A stretch of 64,000 bases of DNA from Proteiniphilum acetatigenes DSM 18083 (GTDB taxonomy: Bacteria; Bacteroidota; Bacteroidia; Bacteroidales; Dysgonomonadaceae), in assembly GCF_000380985.1 (NCBI RefSeq), contig NZ_KB905710.1, positions 1 to 64,000 of the forward strand, in the 5' to 3' direction. Made by a program: the position numbers and the translations under genes. This document shows positions 44,778 through 54,700 of the stretch, piece by piece. The stretch's first letter is position 1. Each line of letters begins with the position of its first letter. The notes beneath the pieces are model-generated. The model made no database searches. It saw only the letters and a list, made by a program, of their open reading frames with translations, and had not been told where the DNA came from.

Positions 44778-45263
44778 TTAAAATGTTACTTTAATTGTAC
44801 CTGAAATGGACCAATCACAGTTTGAATTAAAAGAATAAGAACATGAGGCTACTGAAATTTTAGCGGATGCTCCAACTGTATAGCTACCATATTTTTTACT
44901 CCCTCCAAATTCAATATAAGCTCCATAACTGTCTTCTTTAACTGTTGATGACCCAGTTAACGTCCAGACTATTTTACTATTATTGGAAGAAGGATTGGAA
45001 CTGCTACCGCCAGAACTGCTACCGCCAGAACTGCTACCACCAGAACTGCTACCACCAGAACTGCCACCTCCGGAACTGCCACCTCCAGAACTGCCACCAC
45101 CTCCAGAACTATCTCCTCCACCTGAACCATTCGACTGAGCCAATACTTCCACATGCAATTTATTGTCTACTATTCCGTAGTCATCCAGTGCATGTTTGAA
45201 GTTCAGCGTAAGCGCAAACAGTAAGGTTGCTATGCCTAAAATTGTTAAGTAAATCTTTTTCAT
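44778..45263 (-). CDS. Secreted Gly/Ser-rich peptide with NVEALA-like leader
   Basis: 161 residues. The leader resembles NVEALA peptides: MKKIYLTILGIATLLFALTLN, then LHVEVLAQ at 37-43 in place of NVEALA. Residues about 45-95 are a Gly/Ser tract built of a GGSSS unit, which at DNA level is a 15-bp tandem repeat. The C-terminal 65 residues (from about 97) look beta-rich with two Cys (SCSYSFNSNCDW) that could form a disulfide. Gene is flanked by a GT-C enzyme and an aspartic protease. The Ser tract would suit O-glycosylation. No exact family recognised. Confidence 0.75.
   Translation of the reverse strand: MKKIYLTILGIATLLFALTLNFKHALDDYGIVDNKLHVEVLAQSNGSGGGDSSGGGGSSGGGSSGGGSSGGSSSGGSSSGGSSSGGSSSNPSSNNSKIVWTLTGSSTVKEDSYGAYIEFGGSKKYGSYTVGASAKISVASCSYSFNSNCDWSISGTIKVTF
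44998..45120. repeat. 15-bp tandem repeat in the Gly/Ser-rich peptide gene
   Basis: Eight units, GAACTGCTACCGCCA and variants, at 15-base steps with one 18-base unit at 45088-45105. Units 1-2 are identical, as are 3-4, pointing to recent unit duplication. A change of one unit keeps the frame and alters the Ser tract by five residues. Confidence 0.9.
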
Positions 45264-45302
45264 TTCTGTTAATTATTTGATTATTAATTGATATAATTGA
45301 AT

Positions 45303-46706
45303 TCAACTATTCATCTTCTGATTATTTTCATCCCGCCAATGACGGGATTGTCGGAAGACCACGCTATCGTAAAAGATAAGATATGTTTTCATTGTTCCAT
45401 TGTCAGGTTGAAATAAATGGTAATCGTTTCGTTGTTTCAGTAATTCCCTTAGTTCTTTCTTCAACGTATCGGTATTATACCATGTATACGTGCGTTTGTG
45501 GGCATAAAACCCTAAATACAGTATGTAGCTGGTAAAAAGTATTACTGTTAATAATTTAAGGCTTTTCTTTCTGATCCTGTTATACAGAATAACACCGTAA
45601 TAAGCCAATATAAATCCTATTCCTATCACTGCAACATAGGCATATCTATCGGCCACAATGGCAAAGCGTGATAGCGGAATGATATGCAAAGCCAGAGCGA
45701 TATGGATGGTAAAAAATAAAAATCCGAAAGCCATCGGCCATTGCCTGATAAACGTCCATAATGATACCGCAATAACTAGTATTATTGCCGGATACACCAA
45801 CAGCCAGTTGGGTAACGGATCTCCGATAGCAGAAGGAAAAGGATACAGGTAGGATAACTTAAACGGGAAAATGATTTTGAACAGGTATTCCAGATAAGCA
45901 TAAGAGGCATAAACAATACGCTGCCATACTGGGTAATTGTCATGCCCGGCAAGAAATCCTCCTCCGTCGGTGTACTGGGAATAGATGGTGACAATCCCGA
46001 AAATAATGGATAACACGAAGAACGGCAGGGTTGCCATCCATGCCTTCCTATCTGATAGCTTCCGGTTCAATAACCAGTATATCAATAGCATCCATACCGG
46101 GAAAACTACCGCCTGCTCTTTTCCCAGAAAAGAGAGAACGTATAATAAGAGTGTGTATATGTAAAACCGTGCTTTCGCGGTTTCCATATAACGGAGAAAC
46201 GTGTAGGTTGCCAGTAAATAGAAGAGGGCATATACCAATACCTTTGATGCGCTCATCCATGCAACCGATTCAACATTGAACGGATGAACGCAGAATATAA
46301 GGGAAGTGATCAATGAAACCGGCGGAATTATTTTAATATCGATTTTTCCGCTTAAAGTAAGCAATTTCTCTATTACTAAGAATACCAGGCAGGTATTGAT
46401 GATATGCAGGATAAGACTTGCCAGATGAAAGACAAATGGATTATATCCGGCCACAGAATATAAGATCAGGTATAAATATTCATTAAAAGGGGCATATTGT
46501 CCATGATAGAATTCGGTAAGTATTCGCCATATATTCTGAAATGTGAATCCACCTTCAGTATATTGGTTCATCACGACCCATTGGTCGTCCCAGAAATCGA
46601 GCAACTGATTACTAAGGATCGGGTAATATATTGCCAATGCAGAGATTCCCAGTATTATGAAATACAAGTAGCGGAAAGAAAAGATAGATGGCCTTTGTGT
46701 TTCCAT
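45303..46706 (-). CDS. TMTC/PMT-like GT-C membrane glycosyltransferase
   Basis: 467 residues, about eleven membrane spans. The first periplasmic loop carries FWDDQWV, the acidic pair typical of GT-C active sites, and NIWRILTEFYHGQYAPF; further on HPFNVESVAWMSASK and ADRYAYVAVIGIGF correspond to the DUF1736-containing TMTC protein O-mannosyltransferases. It starts the gene train, 40 bases upstream of the Ser/Gly-rich peptide gene. Protein O-glycosylation of that peptide is inferred from position only. Confidence 0.75.
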   Translation of the reverse strand: METQRPSIFSFRYLYFIILGISALAIYYPILSNQLLDFWDDQWVVMNQYTEGGFTFQNIWRILTEFYHGQYAPFNEYLYLILYSVAGYNPFVFHLASLILHIINTCLVFLVIEKLLTLSGKIDIKIIPPVSLITSLIFCVHPFNVESVAWMSASKVLVYALFYLLATYTFLRYMETAKARFYIYTLLLYVLSFLGKEQAVVFPVWMLLIYWLLNRKLSDRKAWMATLPFFVLSIIFGIVTIYSQYTDGGGFLAGHDNYPVWQRIVYASYAYLEYLFKIIFPFKLSYLYPFPSAIGDPLPNWLLVYPAIILVIAVSLWTFIRQWPMAFGFLFFTIHIALALHIIPLSRFAIVADRYAYVAVIGIGFILAYYGVILYNRIRKKSLKLLTVILFTSYILYLGFYAHKRTYTWYNTDTLKKELRELLKQRNDYHLFQPDNGTMKTYLIFYDSVVFRQSRHWRDENNQKMNS

Positions 46707-46898
46707 AAGGAAAAGAATTACGTTTTCATCCTATCGGACCGGCTCGTTTTTGGTTATTTGCCTCTTCCGGCACTATTCATCTGTCATTGCGATTGTGATA
46801 AACGCTTTTATCTCAGTATTGTACTGATAGAGGGCAAATATGGGATATTATTTTGATTATTACAAATATTTTTTTATGTTATCCAACATATTTCACCT

Positions 46899-49800
46899 TC
46901 ATCTCTTAACCATCAACAGAGGCATGAAAATAAAGATGCCGATAAAAGACATGATCAGGCCTCCAATAGTGCCGGCGGCCAGCGGGAACCAGAAGCCTTC
47001 TTTCTGCGTGCCGACCAGAAAGGGGATAAAGCCGAGCACGGTGGAGATAATGGTCAGGAAGATGGGGATAATCTTCGCGTTCCAGGCTTTCAGGTATGTC
47101 CGTAACGGGGAGAGGCGGGGCCTGCGCCTTCTTATCCGGTTGTATTCGTCCGTGATATAAATTCCGGCGTTGATGGTGATACCCGACAGGAGGATAAACG
47201 AGGCAAAGCCGCCCTGGTCGAAGTTGAGTTTGAACCAGTAAAATGTAAGGAAAATACCGATAAAGGATACCGGGATGATGAAGATCACGGCCAGTGGCTG
47301 TTTCAACGAATTGAACAGGATGGAGGAGGTGAAAAATATGATCACGATCAGCAACCCTATCAACCGGTACTGCTTATTGTCTTTCTTGCCCCAGCCCCAG
47401 TAGCTGTCTTCCCTTTGCGCGGTATAACCCATGGGGAGCCGTTTGTTGAATTCCTCGATCTCCCTTTCCAGGATTTTCTGTCCCTGCGTGTTGGAGCCGA
47501 TATAATCGTATTGCAGTACCAGACGGTATTGCTGGTTTTCCTTACCTACCTCCTGCGGCGCCTGCCCCCTGGCAATATCGGCCACTTCGTCCAGTTTATA
47601 GTAGCGATCGCCCACGTGACGCCCCAGATGCTGCAATGCCCAGATATCATATTCCCTTGCCTGCCTGCCGGAGAGGATGATATCTTCGTTTTCCCCGTCC
47701 ATCACCACGGAGCCGATCCACATATTCCTCGCAAAGACCGGCTGGAGGGAGGCGAACAGTTCGCCGGGTAAAATATCCCGCGCTGCAAGCTGTTCTTTTT
47801 TCAGGTCGAATAAGAACTCCTGATAATCGTCCTTATACCACGAAAAATTGGAGTTGACGATCACTTCCCGGATGCGGCGATAGGTAAGTAACCGCTGCTT
47901 CAGGCTGTCCGTCCATGCCGACAATTCATCGTAGTTATATCCATAGAGCTTTACCCTGTATTGTCCGGCCATATCCCGGACCTCGTTGCTGAACCCCTGG
48001 TCCTGCAACCCGTACACGCCCCAGCTGCCGCCGCCCAACTCCAGGGCTTTACTGATCACATTGCTTTTCAACTGGTAGGGAAAGCCGCTCTGCTCGGCTT
48101 CCTTCCTGAAAAAGACATTGATCGATGCCCGCCGGGCATTGGGGATACTGGTCTGGAACTGCCGTATCTCGGAAAAGCCGCTCAGGTAACGTTCCATCTT
48201 GACAACCAGGTCGTTCATCTGTGAAAGAGTGGTGCCGTTGGGCATTGAAGCGGTGATGGTGAGCACCAGTTCTTCACTGCGGGTGAAGTAACTTCCCTGG
48301 TAAACTTTCTCCACAAACAGCCGCAGGGTACCCCCCAACGCTTTATTGACGACCGGTTTAATTTTTTCTTTGTAGGTGGCGCTCCCGAATATTTCATTAT
48401 ACTTCAAAGCGAAGGGAGTCTCCTTTTCTATCTTGTCCGGCAACATGAAAACCGGCAACCCGAATAACAGGACGATACATGTGAAAGCGATCCATTTCCT
48501 GCGGGACAGCAGCAGGATCATTTTTTCATAGAGACGTGTGAGCCGGATGGCGATTCGCCCCCGGGAAAGATAGCGATGGCGAAAACCGGCAAGACGGTCG
48601 GAACGGCCAAAAAGGCGGAATCGGGAAAGGAGACGGAATCGGGGCGTTCTCCTCTTCCTGTGCCGCTTTGTAAGCCTTATCCGCTCGACTAAGGCCGGGA
48701 CGAACAATAGCGCCACGAACAATGATACCATCAGGTTGATCATCACCACCGCCGCGAAATCCTGCAGGTTGAGCCGTATCCGTTCATCCAGCAGGAAGAT
48801 CATGGACAATGCGCCGATGGTGGTGACCGTAGCGGTCAGGATAGGCATAAAGGCATTCCTGTCCCCCTTGTGCATAATATGGTCGGTCATGATGATGGCA
48901 TTGTCGATGATCAGGCTCAACGAGATGGTGATGCCGGCCAGGGAAAACAACTGTATCTCCAGTTTGAGCAGATAGTAGAAGATGACGGCGATAGCCAGGT
49001 CGACAAAAAGGCTGGCGGTGATCAGGAAGAGGTAACGCCCGTTGCGGGTGATCAGCAATACGAAAAGGGTGAGAATCAACACGGTGAGCCCGCTACGGAT
49101 ATAGATCTTGTTTAGTTCGGCCTGGATATAGTCGGTAGCATCGTAACTGGCGTGTATCTCGTAACCGGCCGGGAGCGATGCTTCCACCTCCCGCATCGTC
49201 TTTTTCACCTGCTCGTTCAGGCGTAACTGGTTGGCCGACTCTTCCGCCGTGAGGTTGAGGTAAACGGAGTTGAGCCCGTTGATCCGGTAATAGCCCGACG
49301 GTTCCCTTTCCGCATGATGCACCCTCACCAACTGGTCCAGACGGATAAGGGCACCATCCCTGTTCGCCACGTGGATGACGGTGGGGTCGAACCGGTTCTC
49401 CTCGGCTGTGGATGCCAGTGTGACGCGGATCCATGACGGGGCACTGCCCTCTGTTTTTGTCTCCGCCATCCCCAGGAAATCGGTGGAGTAATACTGAGAT
49501 ACGGCTTGCATGATATCCGTCACGGTCACGCCGGCAGATTCCAGTTGCAGGTAGTCATATTCCAGTTGCCATTCCATGGGACTGGCACCGGTCACGTCGA
49601 TCTTGTACAATCCCTTGATATCGCTCAGTGCCGTCTTGATCACGTTCTCTGTATAGCGCTGAATAACGATGGGGGTAGCTGCCGAATTAATAGTGTAGGT
49701 CATAAAGGGACGGGCAGCATTGTCATCGGGACGGTTTACGGAGATATAAGGATAAGTCACTTCCCGCGGGAGTTCCGGCCATGTCTGGCGGATGATGGTA

Positions 49801-50126
49801 GAAACTTCGAAGCGGGCCACGTCGATGGGCGTATGTTTGTCGAGTTCGAGGGTGATGCTTCCCCAGCCGTTCCCGGAGGTAGAGTATATATTCCTGATCC
49901 CCTTGATCCTGGCCAGCATCGACTCCAGCCGGGAGGTAGCCTCCATCTCCACCACACGGGCAGAATTCTGTGGCATATTGAAACGTACCGTAATGCTCGG
50001 CAGGGTACGCGACGGCGACAGTTTTACGGGCAGCAGCGGGATAAGCGCCACTCCCACGATTGCCAGGCAGACAAACGCGATGATGACCGTGAAGGAGGAT
50101 ATATGTTTTTTTTCAGTACCTGTCAT
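46899..50126 (-). CDS. RND efflux transporter, permease subunit 2
   Basis: 1075 residues from ATG at 50124-50126 (MTGTEKKHISSF); the TTG six codons upstream is less likely. Membrane span at the N-terminus, two large periplasmic loops, and the RND proton-relay span region LFSLAGITISLSLIIDNAIIMTDHIM with the conserved Asp. It belongs to the AcrB/MexB-CusA superfamily, on the divergent side. It is the second RND subunit in the operon; the paired pumps may form a mixed trimer as in MdtBC (inference). Nine-codon spacing to tolC. Confidence 0.88.
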   Translation of the reverse strand: MTGTEKKHISSFTVIIAFVCLAIVGVALIPLLPVKLSPSRTLPSITVRFNMPQNSARVVEMEATSRLESMLARIKGIRNIYSTSGNGWGSITLELDKHTPIDVARFEVSTIIRQTWPELPREVTYPYISVNRPDDNAARPFMTYTINSAATPIVIQRYTENVIKTALSDIKGLYKIDVTGASPMEWQLEYDYLQLESAGVTVTDIMQAVSQYYSTDFLGMAETKTEGSAPSWIRVTLASTAEENRFDPTVIHVANRDGALIRLDQLVRVHHAEREPSGYYRINGLNSVYLNLTAEESANQLRLNEQVKKTMREVEASLPAGYEIHASYDATDYIQAELNKIYIRSGLTVLILTLFVLLITRNGRYLFLITASLFVDLAIAVIFYYLLKLEIQLFSLAGITISLSLIIDNAIIMTDHIMHKGDRNAFMPILTATVTTIGALSMIFLLDERIRLNLQDFAAVVMINLMVSLFVALLFVPALVERIRLTKRHRKRRTPRFRLLSRFRLFGRSDRLAGFRHRYLSRGRIAIRLTRLYEKMILLLSRRKWIAFTCIVLLFGLPVFMLPDKIEKETPFALKYNEIFGSATYKEKIKPVVNKALGGTLRLFVEKVYQGSYFTRSEELVLTITASMPNGTTLSQMNDLVVKMERYLSGFSEIRQFQTSIPNARRASINVFFRKEAEQSGFPYQLKSNVISKALELGGGSWGVYGLQDQGFSNEVRDMAGQYRVKLYGYNYDELSAWTDSLKQRLLTYRRIREVIVNSNFSWYKDDYQEFLFDLKKEQLAARDILPGELFASLQPVFARNMWIGSVVMDGENEDIILSGRQAREYDIWALQHLGRHVGDRYYKLDEVADIARGQAPQEVGKENQQYRLVLQYDYIGSNTQGQKILEREIEEFNKRLPMGYTAQREDSYWGWGKKDNKQYRLIGLLIVIIFFTSSILFNSLKQPLAVIFIIPVSFIGIFLTFYWFKLNFDQGGFASFILLSGITINAGIYITDEYNRIRRRRPRLSPLRTYLKAWNAKIIPIFLTIISTVLGFIPFLVGTQKEGFWFPLAAGTIGGLIMSFIGIFIFMPLLMVKR

Positions 50127-50153
50127 TCCGCATCCGTAATTCAATATCCGTTA

Positions 50154-51647
50154 TTATTTACTTGTCAGGCCCCAATCGAATGTATCCGCGATAGGCGTCC
50201 GTTTCTCAAAGTCGAACAGTGTGAGTTTGCGTATCTTAAAATAGCTCTGCCAGTAATTCTTCAGGGCGGAGATATAGTTCCGCTGCGCTTCCTGGCGTCG
50301 GTTGGTGGAAAGGGTAAGGCTGTTGATGTCGGCTTTCCCGATAATGAACCGTTCACGTGTCTGTTCATAAGCGAGCTTGGCCAGTTCCATCGCCTCCTCG
50401 GCGCTGCGGATAAGATGCTGCTGTATGGTAAAGTCGCCCACGGTCATGATCACATCTTCCTCGAGCCGTATCTCATTCTCCTGGGCGGTGAGGCGGGTGA
50501 TGTTGAGGTTGCTTTTCGCCATGTTGTAGCGCCCTTTCCTCACACCCCAGTCCACCAACGGGATGGATAGTGTGAGGGAGACGATATCCTGTTGTAGCGG
50601 GTCCCGGTACGCATTCCTGAAGGACTCTGCCACCTGGTTGAATCCCACGCTCGCAGACAGCCCTGCGTTGAACCACGACTCTATTTTTGCCCTTTCCACG
50701 GTCTGTTCCGATTGCAGGATCTGCTGTTCAGAATCCAGGTATTGCGGGTTGTTCTCTTTGGCCAGCATCAACGCCTCTTCTTCGGTGATGATTACCTCCC
50801 TGGGGTATCCGGGCAGTTTGAGGGTGATGCGCGTGTCTTTCTCCAGGTTGAGGTATGCCGCCAGGGCGAACATTGTTCTTTTGAGGTTGATCTCCGCATT
50901 TTGCAGGCTGTTCTGTGCATTCACCCTGTCTAATTTCAGGGTGAGCAGGTCGGCCTGTCCGATTGAAGCAATCTTATGCTTTTGCTCACCGATGCGGTAG
51001 AGTGTGTCGGAACTGGCGAGGTTTTCCACGGCCAGTTCGTACTCGGCTTGTGCCATGGCCAGGTCGAAAAAATAACCCGTGGCTGTTTCGGCTGTCTGCT
51101 CCAGTTGATGGATCAATTCTTTCTGTGCTTTCTCGTATTTCACGGGAGCGATCCTCTTTTCCCATTTGAAAGGGTTGTATCCGATCAGGTCCTGCCGGTA
51201 GCCGACACGGATGGGAACGCTGGAGAACTGGCTGTAGGTCTGCTCGCCCAGGTTACGGATATATCCCAGCTCCGAATCGATGAAGAAGGTACCGCCGGTA
51301 ATGTCCAGGTTTTGCTGTGCTGCCAGGTTGCCATAGCTGTAGAGTGATTGCTGGCGGCGGTAAATATCGATATTCTGTTCGGAGTCGTACCGGCGTGTAT
51401 AGTCTCTGTTATAGCTGACGGGAGTCAGGTAGAGGGAGAGCGATGGCAGCCGGTCTGCCTTGAACGAGCGGTACTCCCAGTGGCTGGCCATGTAGCTGTT
51501 CTTCGCGCGGAATGCCGACAGCGAACTATCATTTGCCAGTTGCACAGTTTTCAGCAGGTCTAACTCAATATGTTTCTGTTGGGCGAGAATGCGTGGGGAG
51601 TGTAAAACTACGCAGTACAGTATGAATATCAAAATAGAGTGTCTCAT
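50154..51647 (-). CDS. TolC-family outer-membrane efflux protein
   Basis: 497 residues, signal peptide (LIFILYCVVLHSPRILAQ). Two OEP repeats with long alpha-helical segments such as AEYELAVENLASSDTLYRIGEQKHKIASIGQADLL (shown: YRIGEQKHKIASIGQADLL) and FIIGKADINSLTLSTNRRQEAQ. Outer-membrane channel for the RND pumps flanking it on the same strand. Confidence 0.9.
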   Translation of the reverse strand: MRHSILIFILYCVVLHSPRILAQQKHIELDLLKTVQLANDSSLSAFRAKNSYMASHWEYRSFKADRLPSLSLYLTPVSYNRDYTRRYDSEQNIDIYRRQQSLYSYGNLAAQQNLDITGGTFFIDSELGYIRNLGEQTYSQFSSVPIRVGYRQDLIGYNPFKWEKRIAPVKYEKAQKELIHQLEQTAETATGYFFDLAMAQAEYELAVENLASSDTLYRIGEQKHKIASIGQADLLTLKLDRVNAQNSLQNAEINLKRTMFALAAYLNLEKDTRITLKLPGYPREVIITEEEALMLAKENNPQYLDSEQQILQSEQTVERAKIESWFNAGLSASVGFNQVAESFRNAYRDPLQQDIVSLTLSIPLVDWGVRKGRYNMAKSNLNITRLTAQENEIRLEEDVIMTVGDFTIQQHLIRSAEEAMELAKLAYEQTRERFIIGKADINSLTLSTNRRQEAQRNYISALKNYWQSYFKIRKLTLFDFEKRTPIADTFDWGLTSK

Positions 51648-51775
51648 CTTTTTTAATTACAAATTACTAATTACCAATTATATGGAAATTAAAAGTAAAG
51701 TTCACTATCATATTTATCATGCGAAGCATCTATCATTTTTAACTTTCAATTTTCAATTTTCAATTTTTTTACGGT
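51648..51775. repeat. Word-repeat spacer between RND subunit 1 and tolC
   Basis: Contains ATTACAAATTACTAATTACCAATTAT, TTTTTAACTTTCAATTTTC words in repeated form (each in part), of the same kinds as at 6783, 13199 and 28018. No gene. Confidence 0.6.
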
Positions 51776-54700
51776 AGATCGCCCAATACAGCAAGGGGAT
51801 CAGGAATATGCTTACAACAGTCCCGATGGTCATTGCGCTGATCATCGCTATGGCAAGGGGTTTCTGTAATTCCGAACCGATATCGAAAGTGAACAGTATA
51901 GGGATCATGGAGAAGAGGGATGTGAGCGCTGTCATGATGATTGCCCTCAACCTCCTTACACCGCCGGTATGGATCGCTTCCATTAATGGCATCCCCCCTT
52001 TCCGCAATTCATTGATCAGGTCGATTTTCAGGATGGAGTCTGTAAGGATAACCCCGATTGTCACCACGATACCGATGGCGCTCATCAGGTTCAGTGTATG
52101 TCCCGTCAGCCAGAGCACAACCAAAGCGAAAGCGATATCGATAGGAATTTCGGCCAATACAATCAGCGGTTGCAGGAAATTTTCGAACTGGGAAGCCAGA
52201 ATGAAATACATCAACAGGATAGATATCAGCAGGATGATTACCAGTTCTTTGAGCATTTGCCGGTTGGAAAAGAAATTCCCGGAGAATGCCACATCCCACG
52301 AACCCTCCTGTCGGACGGTTTCTGCGGCTTTTTCCATCAGCTTCTCGGGCTGATCGGTATGGTAATAATAAAGCGGGATATATTCGCCGTTCTTTCCGGC
52401 AATGATGGTCTTTATATCCTCTCCGGGTGTCAGGCTGACTAATGCAGCCAGTGGTACACGGATGGGTTGTGACCTGTCGGCCGGATAACCATATAACAGT
52501 GTTTGTTGCAGGACATCCTGAATGGATTGTTGTTTGCCTGTAATGGAGATGGGGAGGTACTGCTGGAAGGAGCGTAGTACCGCCACCTGATTGTCCCTGA
52601 ATGCTGTTTTTAATGTTTGCGATACCTCCTGTTGTGTAACACCGTAGAGCAGGAGTTTCTCCCGGTCGGTGGTGATCACGAACTGGTGCTCGAACGGTAC
52701 GTTTTCAGCCTGCTCACCTGTGGATGCAGCCAGACTTGCTTCCATCTGCCGGATAGAAGACGGCTCGGGTATGTCTTCCCTGTTCCTGGGATAGAGTTGT
52801 ACGATCATTTCGGCTTCACCGGTATCGAATATCTTCTCGAATATATTCTCCGGAGGGGAAAAAGTGATTACCGCATCAGGGTAATGATGGCGCACCCAAT
52901 CCGATATATGGGTTTCGAGTGATGCAATTCCGGAGGGTTTGTCGGTCTTCAGATATAACTGGGCCTCGGTAGCAGTCAGGTCGTTGTCCTTGTCCAACAA
53001 GTACTGCCGTTGTCCTATGTAGGCTGCATTCTCCACCGCGTGTTCTTCTGTTGTTTGAAGCAGTTCCGATATACGGCGCGCATTCTCATCCACATGGATA
53101 TTTTCGTTCCATTCCACTGTGACGATACTTTCCACATAGCTTATATCGGGCATGCTCGTCTTGGGCATTACCCGGAAAAGGAACACGCAGAGCGGGATGG
53201 CAATTGCCAGCAAAACGATGAAGAAGACCTTGTGATTGAATACATAACGGATACCTTTATCATAAGCGGGGAAAAGCACCGCGTCAATCTTTTCTTGTGC
53301 GGAAATAAAGAATTTTTCAATATTCTTATTGGTGAATTTTTTGCCGTAAGCAATTTTATAGAGTACCGGTAGCATGATGATCCCGGTGAGGTAGGATACC
53401 AGCATGCCTATGGTTACTGCAAAAGCTTCAGCTGTAAAAAGAGCACCGGCAATTCCGCTCATAAAGACAAGCGGTACGAAAACGGAGATGGTGGTCAGTG
53501 TGGAGCTGAAGATGGGCATAATCACTTCCCTGGTTCCTTTCTCGCAGGCATCTTCCAGGGCGTATCCCTGTTTCCTGTATTGAGTGATAACATCGGTCAC
53601 CACGATGGAGCTGTCTATCATGTTCCCCAATGCGAGGATCAGTCCCGAAAGGGTGATGATATTCATCGACTGTCCGAAGAGGAAGAAAAAGATAAAAGTA
53701 GTAATCAGCGCCGTAGTCATACTGATACCGATGATCAGCGGTGACTTTCCGTCGCCAAGGAACAGCAAGGCGACGATGAATACCAGTATAAAGCCGAGTA
53801 TGAGGTTCTCCTGGAGATTAGAGATCGTGTAGTCGAGCAGTTCCGTCTGATTCCGGTTCACGGTAAATTCCACGTCGGAGTAGCTTCGTTGGAGGTTGTC
53901 CAGCGTTTCGTCCAGCGATTTGCGCAGGTTCTTCATGGTCTCGTCCGCCTGCTTGATCACGCCTAAGGTGACGGCCCTTTTCCCGTTGATGAGTGACATC
54001 CCTGACTCCGGTTGCCGCACGACGTCGATCCGGGCCAGGTCTTTCAATTGGAAGAGGCGCCCTTCCTTCCCGATGTAGATATTCCGTACATCTTCAGGGG
54101 TACGCAGCAGTGAGGAGAATTTGATATTATATTCATAATAGCCATTGCGTACGATCATGCTTCCCGGTTCGATATTATTGGCAGAGAGCACGTTTTCTAT
54201 ATCGCTCAGGGTGATCGATGCCGATTCCAGCAAGGCGGGATCAGGTACGATCTGGAGGTGTTTGTACATTAGCCCCGTCATGTCGGCCATCGCTACTTCG
54301 GGCAATTGCTCGATACGCCGTTTCACCACGTTGTCTGCAAATTCCGACAGGTCGAGGAATTGTTGTTCATCGGTACCGGCGTAGGGGATATCGTTTTTCA
54401 GGGTAAGGTTCAGGTAGAATACGGGCAGGTCGGTCGCACTGGCTTTAATCACCCTTGGGCGGCGGAAATCGCGTGGCAGGTTGTTCATGGCGGCATCGAT
54501 CTTCTCATTCACTTCGATAAATGCCAGGTCGGTATCGGTACCGTAATCAAATTTCAGCCGGATAATGGCCGATCCGTCGCGTGTCTCGCTCTGGATATCC
54601 CTCAGTTTGCCCACCTGCATCAACTGCCTTCGGATAGGTTTCACTACCGTGTTTTCCAGTTCACGCGCCGAGGTGTTCTCACCGGATACCTGTACGGTAA

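Noticed and set aside
44998-45120. Regular 15-bp repeats might be read as a CRISPR-like array.
   Set aside because: Repeats are directly adjacent with no spacers and lie in frame inside a protein gene, encoding GGSSS units.
46497-46856. 119-codon plus-strand frame at the 5' end of the TMTC-like gene.
   Set aside because: It is antisense to a well-supported membrane protein gene and shows no domain.
52009-52299. Several 60-160-codon frames opposite the RND and tolC genes.
   Set aside because: They are shadow frames of GC-richer coding sequence without any domain.
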